Notes: generated by a model not told the origin, from the letters alone. Positions 10,271-20,962 are shown, counted from the stretch's first letter. The stretch: DNA of 64,000 nucleotides from Nitrospirota bacterium (GCA_029261155.1 JAJDBW010000013.1:1-64000), one strand, 5' to 3'. Numbers and translations are program-made.

Positions 10271-10951
10271 TTAGCCTGAGGCAACCGTCCATTCTCCCGA
10301 AGATCCAAGGCACTTTCCCACAATACCTGAACGGGTATGGACCTTCATTTTTTTCATGATTCGTTTGACATGATCTTTTGTGGTATGCACACCAATTTTG
10401 AGGCTGAGGGCGATCTCTTTGTTGGTGAAGCCCTTCCGGATACCCTGAAGAACCGATTGTTCTCTTGGTGTTAAAGGGGTCGGCGTGAGCGTTTCGATCA
10501 GGACCATCACAAGGATCTCGTTGTCCATCCCTTTTAATAGCTGTCCTCTGCATAAAACCCGCGTTGAAGATGTCGTAAAATAGAAGCGTTTTTCGATCGG
10601 CAGTCCATCGCTTGTTTCTCCTGATTTGGGCTGTATAAGGTCATCCTGAAGACGATGAAGCTTTTCGAGTAGGCGATGCTGTGCTTCGTTGCAATTGAAT
10701 GCATTCTCGGAGGTCTTCAGCAGATCAGCAATCGCTTTCGGAACCCTGCCGAGAAATAGGATCTGACCGTCGATACCGATAAGCACAACGCCGGGTCCGT
10801 CCGTTTGGTGTCGTGCCCTGGCGTGGAAATTTTCTTTCCAGGGTTCACGATGGACGGATAGTCGTGTTCGAGAAGTTTGTCTTTCTGGATCATCGGAATT
10901 CCCGTTTCTCCGTCTTAAAGGTTCCCGTCGATAATCGCTTACATTGAGCAT
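10271..10951 (-). CDS. LuxR/NarL-type HTH transcriptional regulator
   Basis: C-terminal LTPREQSVLQGIRKGFTNKEIALSLKIGVHTTKDHVKRIMKKMKVHTR. Confidence 0.85.
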   Translation of the reverse strand: MLNVSDYRREPLRRRNGNSDDPERQTSRTRLSVHREPWKENFHARARHQTDGPGVVLIGIDGQILFLGRVPKAIADLLKTSENAFNCNEAQHRLLEKLHRLQDDLIQPKSGETSDGLPIEKRFYFTTSSTRVLCRGQLLKGMDNEILVMVLIETLTPTPLTPREQSVLQGIRKGFTNKEIALSLKIGVHTTKDHVKRIMKKMKVHTRSGIVGKCLGSSGEWTVASG

Positions 10952-10975
10952 TTTTATCGTCCTTTCTCATCGGTG

Positions 10976-11500
10976 CTAATTTTGTCGATCGGTATTCGCC
11001 CGATTAAGGCCTGCCTGCACATCGTGATAGCGAAGGCAGGCTTGCATTAACAATCCAAGTTCTTCCTTGAATTGACCCAAGCGCGTAATCAGGGTGTTCC
11101 GTTGTTCACGATCTGTTTGGTCGACGATTTCGTCCCCCAAAGTCAACACGCCGCGGTGCCAGTCTGAGTTGAGTTGCAAGGTAAATTCCAAGAGCCCAAT
11201 TTCCCGTATTATTTCATCCAAATTTTCGCTGGCCGTTTTTTTTGAGAGGTCGATTGCATCGATCTTATTATAGAGTTTGTCTCGATACGAATCGGGACAG
11301 TCCTGCCAAGCTCTGATTTTGTGAAGTTGCGTGTCTTTAAGATCGTGAAGCGATCTCAGCGATCTGATTTCATTCGCCATGAGTCTAGATCCTCTTATGG
11401 GTTTGATGTTGAAGTGCGGATCGAGGTCGATCACAGTGGAAGAATGGTTTTGCTGCTTGTAGGTATGGCTGTATTCCCAGATCTTATCCATAAATTTCAT
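10976..11500 (-). CDS. Hypothetical protein
   Basis: Long ORF, inner start MKFMDKIWEYSHTY; ends just upstream of the LuxR gene; no family recognised. Confidence 0.6.
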   Translation of the reverse strand: MKFMDKIWEYSHTYKQQNHSSTVIDLDPHFNIKPIRGSRLMANEIRSLRSLHDLKDTQLHKIRAWQDCPDSYRDKLYNKIDAIDLSKKTASENLDEIIREIGLLEFTLQLNSDWHRGVLTLGDEIVDQTDREQRNTLITRLGQFKEELGLLMQACLRYHDVQAGLNRANTDRQN

Positions 11501-11839
11501 TGTTCTCCCCCAATCCCATGACAAGCTTTATTTCGCTCGATATCGAGCTTGTTCTTGATAAGAGCAAAAGCTATGCCGCACTCGTTTGTGGTCTCCCGAT
11601 GCGGAAAACTGCAATGAATAGGGCTTTTCTCGATAGTGGGTGGATTGGGTATTCCGGTTTTCCGAATTCCATTTCGAAAACCGGAATGCTTCGCCTTGTT
11701 CAAACAGGAGGCCTTGATTCTATTCGTCGAAAACGCTTAAACGGGGTGAGCTGTCTGGCTGTGTGGGTTTCTTTTCCGGACTTCGATCGAAGTTCGAGTG
11801 GAAATGCTAAGTCTCTGTATGCGTGGTGGGGGGGACGGG

Positions 11840-12739
11840 TTAATCGTTTTTGAGGTTGGGGATATGGGGTTCAAGATGGACGATGACTTCGGCGACTTCA
11901 GAAAAGGCGTCCATGATTTTGGCTTCGACCTCATGGGCCGTCTCGTGAGCGGCCTCGATCGACATCTTCGGATTCACATGGATGTGTAAATCGACATGCA
12001 CATGGTTCATGCTCCCGCGTGTGCGCACGGCATGACAGGCTTCAACCTCCGGGATAAGCATGACAAGGTCGACAATTTCTTTCGACTCGATTCTCGAAAC
12101 ATCCGTTAAGACTTTCGAACTCTCGAATAGAATTTCCCAGCCGACTTTTCCGATAATCACCGCTATCAATATGGCGATGATGGGATCGAGCTGGGGATAG
12201 CCAGCCTTCGTGGCAAGGAGACTGCCGATAACCGAGAGGGAGACGTAGATATCGCTCTTGGTGTGAGCGGAATCGGCAATCAAGACTTCGTTTCGAAGCC
12301 GCAGGCCTTCCCCTTTTTCCCATCGGCTAATAAAAACGTTGGTGACAAGCGTAATGAGCATGATCGCAAAACTGGTTGTGCTGACCTCCGTCACGCTCCC
12401 GTCTTGAAATCTTAAATAACTCGATTCCAGCACCTTGTAGCAACCGAAGAAGAGAAAGACGGAAATACAAAAAGCGGCAAAGGTTTCGAACTTTTGGTGG
12501 CCATAGGGGTGCGCTTTATCCGGTGGGTGGGAGGCAAACCAAATACCGATGAGGCCAGTAATATTGGCTGTGGCATCGAGAAAAGAATGGATGCCGTCGG
12601 CCTCCATGCTAATGGAATGACTGTAAGCGCCCCATAGCGATTTCGCCAAGGCGGTTGCCACATTCAAAAAGAGAATGACAATAAGTATTTTTTTGACTTG
12701 CGCAAGATTAGAATCGTATTCGGCGCGTTTAGCAGAAAT
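11840..12739 (-). CDS. Cation diffusion facilitator (CDF) transporter; probable non-AUG (ATT) start at 12739, alternative TTG at 12667
   Basis: MEADGIHSFLDATANITGLIGIWFASHPPDKAHPYGHQKFE, DP..A, C-terminal HVDLHIHV; open frame with AAAAAGGAG 8 nt before ATT. Confidence 0.88.
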   Translation of the reverse strand: MSAKRAEYDSNLAQVKKILIVILFLNVATALAKSLWGAYSHSISMEADGIHSFLDATANITGLIGIWFASHPPDKAHPYGHQKFETFAAFCISVFLFFGCYKVLESSYLRFQDGSVTEVSTTSFAIMLITLVTNVFISRWEKGEGLRLRNEVLIADSAHTKSDIYVSLSVIGSLLATKAGYPQLDPIIAILIAVIIGKVGWEILFESSKVLTDVSRIESKEIVDLVMLIPEVEACHAVRTRGSMNHVHVDLHIHVNPKMSIEAAHETAHEVEAKIMDAFSEVAEVIVHLEPHIPNLKND

Positions 12740-12987
12740 AGTTCAGACTCCTTTTTATTTTACGATGGCCCAGTGGTTTCGAAATGTTATTATCCCTCGC
12801 GCGAGAAGGGGAGGATTTGTTCAGCGGGCCGGGGTTGATCCCCGGGGCTCAATATCCATCGTTCTGAATGAGGTCGTAAAGGAAAATAGGTACCTTGTTT
12901 TAAACGCAAGGGGAACGATTTGAAAAGTGACTCCAAAGATTCTAGAGATGTCCACCGATTCATGAGAAGCGGTCTGTCACCAGTAAA

Positions 12988-13866
12988 TTAATTTAATCTT
13001 GCGACGTCTACCGAGACATCGAGCTTGTGTTCTCCGCCCCCAAAAGCGAGCCCTTTTAAAGGCGATACATCTGAAAAATCCCGGCCCCAAGCCACGGTGA
13101 TATGCTGTTCTGAAGGCATTTGATTATTGGTAGGGTCAAAATCGATCCAGCCTGCATTGGGATGAAAGACAGAAAACCAGGCATGCGAGGCGTCCGCGCC
13201 CACGAGCTTTTCTTTTCCGGGCGGCGGCAGGGTTTCGAGGTAGCCGCTGACATAACGTGCCGCGAGCCCTTGAGCCCGCAAGCAGGCGATGGCGAGATGG
13301 GCGAAGTCCTGACAAACGCCCCGGCGATGTTCCAGCACCTCCGCAAGCGGCGTGGCGATGGAGGTAAATTCCGGATCGTAGGTGAATTCGGTGTAAATCC
13401 GCTGCATCAAGTCCCGTACGCCGTCCAATAAGGGCCGCCCGTCCGGAAAAGAGGCCCGTCCATACTCGGCGAGGGTTTCGCTGGTATGAATCATGGGTGA
13501 GTCGAGGGTAAATTGCATGGCATACAGGATGTCGGAACTCAGATCCTGTGTTAGGCGATCTCGGAGGGTCTCCCAAGCTGAATCGGTCCCAAATTCGGAT
13601 AAACTTTGTTGCGGCGAAATTGAAATTTCGCTGGTGGCGGTGATGACCAGTTTCCCGTGCGGTTGCTGTACCGAAAAATAGGCGACCCGGTTACCGAAAA
13701 AATCTTGGCGTTCCAGATAATCGGCAGGGGAGGGATCGATTCGAATCTCGCTGGCGCGGCATTGTTGATTCGGGAGTTCGCGGGGTTGCAGGCGGGCTTC
13801 GTTGTGACAGAGGCCGACCTCACCGCTGTATTTGTACTGCGTTTTGTGAATAACCCTGTAATTCAT
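12988..13866 (-). CDS. Transglutaminase-like protein with N-terminal bacterial TGase domain
   Basis: MNYRVIHKTQYKYSGEVGLCHNEARLQPRE; HRRGVCQDFAHLAIACLRAQGLAARYVSGYL; DASHAWFSVF. Confidence 0.92.
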   Translation of the reverse strand: MNYRVIHKTQYKYSGEVGLCHNEARLQPRELPNQQCRASEIRIDPSPADYLERQDFFGNRVAYFSVQQPHGKLVITATSEISISPQQSLSEFGTDSAWETLRDRLTQDLSSDILYAMQFTLDSPMIHTSETLAEYGRASFPDGRPLLDGVRDLMQRIYTEFTYDPEFTSIATPLAEVLEHRRGVCQDFAHLAIACLRAQGLAARYVSGYLETLPPPGKEKLVGADASHAWFSVFHPNAGWIDFDPTNNQMPSEQHITVAWGRDFSDVSPLKGLAFGGGEHKLDVSVDVARLN

Positions 13867-16460
13867 AGTTCCTCTTCGACCTTGGACGACGCGAAGATCT
13901 GCTCGCCTTGGACATGACTGAAATAGCTGTGGGTGAGGGTTTCGGAAAACTTCCAAAGGCGCGTGTCCATGCCGGCCAACAATTGGTCGAGATTCCGATT
14001 CAGGCGGTTTCTTTTCGTGGTCTTGGCCAAGGCCGACACATTGGCCAGGCGCAGATCGGTATAGATCTCGAGGATGAGCCGTTGATCCTCGTGCAGGCCC
14101 TGAATCCGCCGTTCGCGCGGTAGTAAATCAATGTGCTTTTGAAGATGCTGAAGTTGATAGGCCAGGGCGCGAGGATGATTTTCGTCCATGAGTAGGAGCG
14201 CCAGTACCGTGGGTAATTGCATGAAGGCGCGGTAGCGGCGACGGAAGGTAATGACGCTTTCGCTCGTCGAAAGCACGGCCTCCATGATTTGATTATTGAC
14301 GCCCGCGTCGTGGCTCGGCACGAGCAGCGAGCGCAGCAAGGCAATTGTGCACAGGGCGCGTTCCAAGCGTCGGCCGATATCCAGCATGAGCCAGCCGGTT
14401 TCGCGAACCATGCTTTCGGTAGTGAGGCCGCTGAAGGCCACCAGGTTGAGGATAAAGGCGTTGAGGCTGTCTTGGATCCGCCCGAAACGCGGCTTGAGCG
14501 AACCGTTCGCGCGTTGCCATTTTTGCTCCATCTTATCGACCATGCGCCAGGTGTCGGAGGACCATAAATCCCGCACCGCATAAGCCGAGCGGGTGAAGGC
14601 TTGCAAGGAATAGGCGATGCTCCCTTCGCGTTCGATGTCCAAGGCGAGTGAGATCAACTCCTCGCGGGGATCGTTGAGCTTGTCCTTGCCTTCCTCTCCG
14701 ATGAAGCCGGGATAGGCCCCCGTAACATGGGTTAGCGCGATCAATAAGGCCTTCAGGCAAGAAAGGTCATTCGTATCGTTAAACTCGCGCGATTCGCGCT
14801 GTTTTTGTAAAACCGTGCGCATGAGACGCGCCGCGGCCTCTGCCCGTTCGGCGTAGCGCCCGACCCAAAAGAGATTTTCGGCCGAACGGCTGGGCAAAGG
14901 GCCGATCAAGGGTTCTGTCCCTTGTCCTCGATGGGGCTGCAGCCAGAGGCTGACTTGTTTTTCGGGTTCGGAGGCGAGGACCCAGGTGTCCTTGCTGATG
15001 CCGCCCGATTGATTGGAGACGTCGAAGACCCCTTTTTGAGGTCCAATTCGCGTGAGGCCTCCGGGCATCACCACATAGTCCCGGTCGCGCGCCACCACGA
15101 AGCTGCGCAAAATCGCATGGCGCGGCTCGATTTTTCCGTCCGACAAGGCGGGGGCCGTGGAAAAGCTGACCTCCTGCTGGCCCACAAAGAGATGGGGTTT
15201 GGCCCGGATCCGTGCCGAAAGATTCTCGCGTTCCGCCACGCTGAGGTTGCCGCCGAAGACGGCGTAATTACCAGCAGAACGGTTGATCGGTTTGATCACC
15301 AGTTGGGACAGGTTCGCCAAGACAAAGTCGCGTTCCTCGTCTTGTCCGCACCACCAGGTCGCGACCGAGGGCAAATGAAGGTCTTGGCCCAGAAAATAGC
15401 GGGCAATGCTGGGGAGAAAGGCCAGCAGACCAGGGTTTTCCAAGATACTGCTGCCGATGGGATTGGCGATCGCGACGTTGCCGAGCCGTGCGGCCTGTAA
15501 GAGTCCAGCGACACCCAGTTGCGAATCGAGCCGCAATTCCAGAGGATCGCAAAAGGTGTCGTCTAAGCGCCTTAGAATCACATCCACTTGTTGAAGGCCT
15601 TGTAAGGATTTGAGCCAAACTTTTCCGTCCCTTACTGTGAGGTCGTCGCCTTGAACGAGGGTATAGCCCAAATAGGATGCAAGATAGGCATGTTCGAAAT
15701 AGGTTTCGTTCAGGGGGCCGGGCGTGAGGACGACAATGTGTGGGTCTTCCTTATTTTGCGGCGCGATATTCGCCAGGCCGGTCCGGAGGCCCCGGAAGAA
15801 AACGGCTAAGCGGTGTACCTGCGCATCCCGGAACAGGCTCGGAAGCACACGCGCCATAACCGTTCGGTTTTCCAATGCATAGCCTGCGCCGGAGGGGGCC
15901 TGAGTTCGATCATCCAGGACCCACATGCGGCCATCGGGTCCCCGAGCGAGGTTGGTGGCGTGGACAATCAAGTGGTGCGTGAGGGGCTTGGGCATGTCGG
16001 TACAGGGCCGCAGGAAGCCGATATGGCTGTAGACGAGCTCCATCGGCAAAAGGCCTTTTTTGATTAAGTGTTGCGGGCCGTAGAGATCGGCCAGGATGAG
16101 GTCGAGCAGTTCCGTGCGTTGGATGAGCCCGCGTTCGATCACGGCCCATTCTTGGCTGCTAATAAGGAGAGGAATCGGATCAAGTTGCCAAGGATTGGTT
16201 TTGTTTTGCGGCGCGTCGTAAACGTTGTAGGTGACACCCGTTTCGCGTAAAAGGCGCTCGGCCTCTTTTCGTCGTCGTTCCAGCCCATCGCTCCCCAGAC
16301 GATCCAGTGCGCGCATGAGATAATCCCAATGCGGGAGTACTTCTCCTTCCTTGGCGTGCATTTCGTCGTAATCACCGAGTTGGGTCGCATAAAATTGGAC
16401 CCCTTTGCCCGCTTGTTTTTCCCGCGTTCTTTGCGTTTCCATTTTTTCCATGTTGAACAC
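13863..16460 (-). CDS. Circularly permuted ATP-grasp type 2 / alpha-E domain fusion (DUF404/407/403-type)
   Basis: 865 aa; GVTYNVYDAP...PWQLDPIPLLISSQEW; VLDDRTQAPSGAGYALENRTVMARVLP; alpha-E start LPSRSAENLFWVGRYAERAEAAARLMR. Confidence 0.92.
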   Translation of the reverse strand: MFNMEKMETQRTREKQAGKGVQFYATQLGDYDEMHAKEGEVLPHWDYLMRALDRLGSDGLERRRKEAERLLRETGVTYNVYDAPQNKTNPWQLDPIPLLISSQEWAVIERGLIQRTELLDLILADLYGPQHLIKKGLLPMELVYSHIGFLRPCTDMPKPLTHHLIVHATNLARGPDGRMWVLDDRTQAPSGAGYALENRTVMARVLPSLFRDAQVHRLAVFFRGLRTGLANIAPQNKEDPHIVVLTPGPLNETYFEHAYLASYLGYTLVQGDDLTVRDGKVWLKSLQGLQQVDVILRRLDDTFCDPLELRLDSQLGVAGLLQAARLGNVAIANPIGSSILENPGLLAFLPSIARYFLGQDLHLPSVATWWCGQDEERDFVLANLSQLVIKPINRSAGNYAVFGGNLSVAERENLSARIRAKPHLFVGQQEVSFSTAPALSDGKIEPRHAILRSFVVARDRDYVVMPGGLTRIGPQKGVFDVSNQSGGISKDTWVLASEPEKQVSLWLQPHRGQGTEPLIGPLPSRSAENLFWVGRYAERAEAAARLMRTVLQKQRESREFNDTNDLSCLKALLIALTHVTGAYPGFIGEEGKDKLNDPREELISLALDIEREGSIAYSLQAFTRSAYAVRDLWSSDTWRMVDKMEQKWQRANGSLKPRFGRIQDSLNAFILNLVAFSGLTTESMVRETGWLMLDIGRRLERALCTIALLRSLLVPSHDAGVNNQIMEAVLSTSESVITFRRRYRAFMQLPTVLALLLMDENHPRALAYQLQHLQKHIDLLPRERRIQGLHEDQRLILEIYTDLRLANVSALAKTTKRNRLNRNLDQLLAGMDTRLWKFSETLTHSYFSHVQGEQIFASSKVEEEL

Positions 16461-16533
16461 TATTTTAGCAGCTCAGTTTTGTTTTCCCACAGCCTTGTCT
16501 TTTTCATCTGCACAACGCATCGGCAAGACGAAA

Positions 16534-19500
16534 TCATGATCGGAAACGGCGTCTCAGGTCAAGGGTGAAGGGAAATTCTTCGTTGGGTTCCTCGGGCGGC
16601 GGCGCCATGGCTTGTGGCGGATTTCCGCTGGGAAGAAACTTGCCTAAGGTCGCCACTTCGGGGGAAACTTGAAGGGGTTCGGGATCGTGTCCGATGTCCC
16701 AAAAGCGGGCCATCCGCCGGGCCTCGGCCTCGTAGGCGTTGACGGGAAAGACATCGTAACTGCGGCCACCGGGATGACTGACGTGGTAACTACAGCCGCC
16801 GATGGATCGGCCATTCCAGGTGTCGATGAGATCAAACACCAAGGGAGAGTGGGGCTTAATCGTTGGGTGCAGGGCCGAAGGCGGCTGCCAGGCTCGATAG
16901 CGAAGGCCCACGACATACTCGCCTTTGCGGCCGGTGGGGTGCATGGGCAAACGCCGGCCGTTGGCGCAGACGACATAACGCGTATCGTTCAGACCGGTGA
17001 TACGCACTTGCAGGCGTTCGACCGAGGAATCGACGAAACGGGCTGTGCCCATGCTGCTCACCTCTTCCCCCAGCACGTTCCAGGGCTCGATGGCGAAACG
17101 CAATTCCAATTCCATGGTGTCGATCATTACCGTGCCGTAGCGCGGAAAACGAAATTCGAAGAAGGGATCGAGCCAGTCCAATTGAAAGGGATATCCCGCC
17201 GCGTTTAGATCGCGCATCACCTCTTTCATGTCCTCGCGCACATAATAGGGCAGAAGGAAACGGTCGTGGAGCGCGGTGCCCCAGCGCACCAAGGGGTGGG
17301 CGTAAGGCTTTTTCCAGAACGTCGCGACCAGGGTTCGCAAGAGCAGGGCCTGCACCAGGCCCATGCGGGCGTGGGGCGGCATTTCGAAGGCCCGCAATTC
17401 GAGCAGGCCGAGTCGGCCCGATTCGCGGTCGGGCGAATAGAGCTTGTCGATGCAGAATTCGGCGCGGTGGGTGTTGCCGGTGATGTCGATCAGCAGGTTT
17501 CGTAAGAGACGGTCGACCAGCCAGGGCGAGGACGATTCGCCTTTCGGCATTTGCTGAAATGCGATTTCCAATTCGTAAAGCGCGTCATCGCGGCCCTCGT
17601 CCACGCGCGGGGCCTGGCTGGTGGGGCCGACGAACATCCCGGAAAAGAGATAGGACAAACCGGGGTGATGCTGCCAATAGGTGATGAGGCTGCGCAAAAG
17701 ATCGGGCCGCCGCAAGAGGGGACTGTCGGCGGGCGTCGTGCCGCCGAGGGTAATGTGGTTGCCGCCGCCCGTGCCGGTGTGCCGCCCGTCGAGCATGAAC
17801 TTTTCCGTACCCAGACGGTTTGTACGCGCAAGCGCGTAAAGCCGCGTTGTTGTGTCGACGAGTTCGTTCCAATGCTTGGCTGGATGGATATTCACTTCGA
17901 TGACGCCCGGATCAGGCGTGACCCTTAGGGCTTCGATGCGAAGGTCGCGCGGCGGTTCATAGCCTTCGAGTACCACCGGCAACGACAGGATTTCTGCCGT
18001 GGCCTCAATGGCCGCGACCAGTTTTAGATACTGTTCGAGATGGGTAAAGGGCGGGAGGAAAACGTGGAGCCGTCCCTCGCGGCATTCGACACAGACCGCC
18101 GTGTGCGGAATTTCGGCCCAGCGGTCTTCGGTGTCGGGGTCGGCTTGGGCCTGGTCCTGAATGCCGCTTCGATCGATCTCTTTTTTGATTTGGCTGTAGC
18201 GCCGCGTGACCTCGCCATAATAGTCTCCCAAGGGCGGCAAGGGTTCGAACAAGCTTCGTTCGTGTTGGGTCTCCCGTTTTTCGGGTTCCACCCATGGGAG
18301 AGAATCGAGTGGAAGCCGAAGACCCATGGGCGAATTGCCCGGAATCAAGAAGAGATGCCCGCGCCGGAATTTCCAGGAACCACTTTGCCAGTCCTGCTCG
18401 CTTTCATTCCATTTGAGCGGGAGGGTGTAGCCGGTCGGTGTCTCCAGACCTTTGTCGAGCAATTGGGTTAAGTGGCGCCGCTCCATTGGATCTTTCAATT
18501 TGTGTTTGAGTGGATCGATGTTCGCGGGAATCGTGCCTTCCTTCCAGAGATAGTAAAAATGATCTTCATAGGCGGGGAGGGCATAATGTTCCGGGAGACC
18601 AAGGTGCCTCGCCAATTCACGACTGAAACTCTCGGCTTGGGCGATGGTCAATCCATAGTCTTTGTTGATATTGGCGAGGCTGTCTGAATTCCGCCAGATG
18701 GGCGCGCCGTCTTTTCGCCAGAAGCAGCCGTACTGCCAACGGGGAAGCGCCTCGCCGGGATACCACTTGCCTTGCCCGAAGTGAAGCAGCCCCCCTTGCC
18801 CGAAGGCCTCTCGCAATTTCAGGCTTAGGTTATAGGCCAAGCGGCGCTTGTCGCTGCCGTCGGCGCGGGTGTTCCATTCGGGACCGTCCATGTCGTCGAT
18901 GGAAACGAAAGTCGGCTCGCCGCCCATGGTGAGGCGGACGTCGCCTGCGTCCAAGTCTTCATCCACCTGTTCTCCGAGGGCATCGATGAGGGTCCATTGT
19001 GCGTCGGAATAGGGCTTGGTGACGCGCGGGTCTTCGTGGATGCGCTCGACCGTATTCGAAAATTCGAATTCAACCTCGCAGTCGTCCATGGCCCCGGTCA
19101 CCGGCGCGGCGCTTGCGGGGTGCGGCGTGCAGGCCAAGGGAATGTGTCCTTCGCCCGCCAGTAATCCCGAAGTGGGGTCGAGTCCCACCCAGCCCGCGCC
19201 GGGGAGAAAAACTTCGGCCCAGGCGTGGAGGTCGGTGAAATCTTTTTCTGGGCCCGAAGGTCCATCTAAGGATTTTTCATCCGCCGTCAGCTGAACGAGA
19301 TAGCCGGAAACAAAGCGCGCGGCCAGGCCCAAGTGCCGCAGAATTTGCACCAGCAGCCAGCCCGAATCCCGGCAAGAACCCAGGGCCTTGCCCAGGGTTT
19401 CCTCGCAGCTTTGTACGCCGGGCTCCATGCGAATCGCATAGTTCACGTCTTCCCGGAGGCGGTGGTTAATCGCGACCAAAAAATCGACACTGCGCTGTTT

Positions 19501-19911
19501 TTTGCGATCCACTTGGGTGAGCCACTTTTGTAAAAGTGGGCCGTTTTCGGTGACTTCCAGATACGGTGCGAGTTCCTTTCGAAGCTGGGCCTCGTATTGA
19601 AAGGGAACCTCTTCCGCCGCCTCCTCCAGAAAAAAATCGAAGGGGTTGATCACCGTCAACTCGGCGACGACCTCGACGGATATTTTCATTTCACGCATTT
19701 TTTCTGGAAAGACAACGCGTGCGAGGATGTTGCCGAAAGGGTCTTGTTGCCAATTCAGGAAGTGTTTTTTCGGTTCGATGCGAAAGGCGTAGTGCTTGAT
19801 CGGTGTGCGCGAATGGACGGCGGGCCGCAGGCGGAAGACATGCGGGCTCAGTTTCACGGCGCGATCGAAGCGGTAGGCCGTGTGGTGGCGAAGTGCGACG
19901 CGTATGGCCAT
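16534..19911 (-). CDS. Transglutaminase + DUF2126 protein
   Basis: 1125 aa; GSCRDSGWLLVQILRHLGLAARFVSGYLVQL; LHAWAEVFLPGAGWVGLDPTSGL; DUF2126-like DVRLTMGGEPTFVSIDDMDGPEWNT, DGRHTGTGGGNHITLGG. Confidence 0.94.
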   Translation of the reverse strand: MAIRVALRHHTAYRFDRAVKLSPHVFRLRPAVHSRTPIKHYAFRIEPKKHFLNWQQDPFGNILARVVFPEKMREMKISVEVVAELTVINPFDFFLEEAAEEVPFQYEAQLRKELAPYLEVTENGPLLQKWLTQVDRKKQRSVDFLVAINHRLREDVNYAIRMEPGVQSCEETLGKALGSCRDSGWLLVQILRHLGLAARFVSGYLVQLTADEKSLDGPSGPEKDFTDLHAWAEVFLPGAGWVGLDPTSGLLAGEGHIPLACTPHPASAAPVTGAMDDCEVEFEFSNTVERIHEDPRVTKPYSDAQWTLIDALGEQVDEDLDAGDVRLTMGGEPTFVSIDDMDGPEWNTRADGSDKRRLAYNLSLKLREAFGQGGLLHFGQGKWYPGEALPRWQYGCFWRKDGAPIWRNSDSLANINKDYGLTIAQAESFSRELARHLGLPEHYALPAYEDHFYYLWKEGTIPANIDPLKHKLKDPMERRHLTQLLDKGLETPTGYTLPLKWNESEQDWQSGSWKFRRGHLFLIPGNSPMGLRLPLDSLPWVEPEKRETQHERSLFEPLPPLGDYYGEVTRRYSQIKKEIDRSGIQDQAQADPDTEDRWAEIPHTAVCVECREGRLHVFLPPFTHLEQYLKLVAAIEATAEILSLPVVLEGYEPPRDLRIEALRVTPDPGVIEVNIHPAKHWNELVDTTTRLYALARTNRLGTEKFMLDGRHTGTGGGNHITLGGTTPADSPLLRRPDLLRSLITYWQHHPGLSYLFSGMFVGPTSQAPRVDEGRDDALYELEIAFQQMPKGESSSPWLVDRLLRNLLIDITGNTHRAEFCIDKLYSPDRESGRLGLLELRAFEMPPHARMGLVQALLLRTLVATFWKKPYAHPLVRWGTALHDRFLLPYYVREDMKEVMRDLNAAGYPFQLDWLDPFFEFRFPRYGTVMIDTMELELRFAIEPWNVLGEEVSSMGTARFVDSSVERLQVRITGLNDTRYVVCANGRRLPMHPTGRKGEYVVGLRYRAWQPPSALHPTIKPHSPLVFDLIDTWNGRSIGGCSYHVSHPGGRSYDVFPVNAYEAEARRMARFWDIGHDPEPLQVSPEVATLGKFLPSGNPPQAMAPPPEEPNEEFPFTLDLRRRFRS

Positions 19912-20102
19912 GATTTAAACCTCGTGTAAGTTGTTCTAAAAATGCCTCGAAAGCGACCGCAGCCGGGAAGGCATAAGCTTCGCGGCTCAAGCCGGTTGAA
20001 GTGAGGCTATTCTATCAGATTGGAATGTGTTAATCTCTCCCAAAGTCGAAGGAAAGGGGCCTGCTGAACACACAAGCCCTTCTTAAAAGGGAAATAGAGA
20101 CC

Positions 20103-20525
20103 ATGAGCGAACGGCCCTCCGCCGAAAGAAAGTGGAAGATGAACGCCAAAAAGGTGGCCTTCGCCAAGACCTTTCCCGGACGTTTGCCGAATTGGGAAGC
20201 GGCTTCCGGGAAAACAATCGACCGGGTACTGAAGTTGGAAAAAGAGAACATGGAAATGGTGTTGTTTTCCGACGCCACCTTTGTTCTCACGCCCGACCCT
20301 GATGCGAAGCCCGCCTTACTGATTCAAGCGCTCCTCCAGGCAAAGCCGTTTTTGGAAAAATATTACGCGGAGGCCTACCTTATTCTGGACGACTTGATCG
20401 CCTCGGACAAAGAATTACAACGCATGGCCCGGCTGGAAAACATCATAGGCGCAATCAGAAATAATCTCCCAGAAATTCCGGAATTGAAAGCGGAACTACA
20501 ACGGTTTTTGGAGGACGATAAATAG
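20103..20525 (+). CDS. Hypothetical protein
   Basis: 140 aa ORF with upstream purine-rich SD-like stretch, no recognised family. Confidence 0.55.
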   Translation: MSERPSAERKWKMNAKKVAFAKTFPGRLPNWEAASGKTIDRVLKLEKENMEMVLFSDATFVLTPDPDAKPALLIQALLQAKPFLEKYYAEAYLILDDLIASDKELQRMARLENIIGAIRNNLPEIPELKAELQRFLEDDK

Positions 20526-20923
20526 GACGATCCACACTATAGCGCATCTTAAAAGCTTCGCTCTTAGGTGAGTTGAAATATTATCGATTACCAAAAGAAA
20601 GGGAGGACCACTCAAAATATCGTGGTAAAGGCTTGGACCTACAAAATTGGACAGGGTCTTGAGTGTAAACTGTTGAGTTCGTAATTCTCTAAGATAGGGA
20701 TAGATCCGATGTTGTTTCCCGGACAAAGGGTAACATTCAGATAAAGATCTCAGGCATCAAGCGTTGTACTTTTCTTTTGATAACCGCTTGCCCTTGATCA
20801 ATGCGTTTGTCTCGAATTCGACGACTGCAGTAAAAGAGCCGGTTCACATCGCTACCGTCTACAAAAAATTTGACGAACCATTAAATGTTTTGAAGTTTTT
20901 ATTTTCTAAAAATATCTACCGGA

Positions 20924-20962
20924 ACCCTCGGTTCATGCCAATTCTAGACCTGAACCGAGGGT
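20924..20962 (-). terminator. Candidate hairpin downstream of the minus-strand response regulator
   Basis: 12-bp perfect inverted repeat ACCCTCGGTTCA / TGAACCGAGGGT with 15-nt loop. Confidence 0.45.

Noticed and set aside
14922-15500. 192-aa + strand ORF
   Set aside because: Antisense to the ATP-grasp/alpha-E gene; no SD or recognisable domain.
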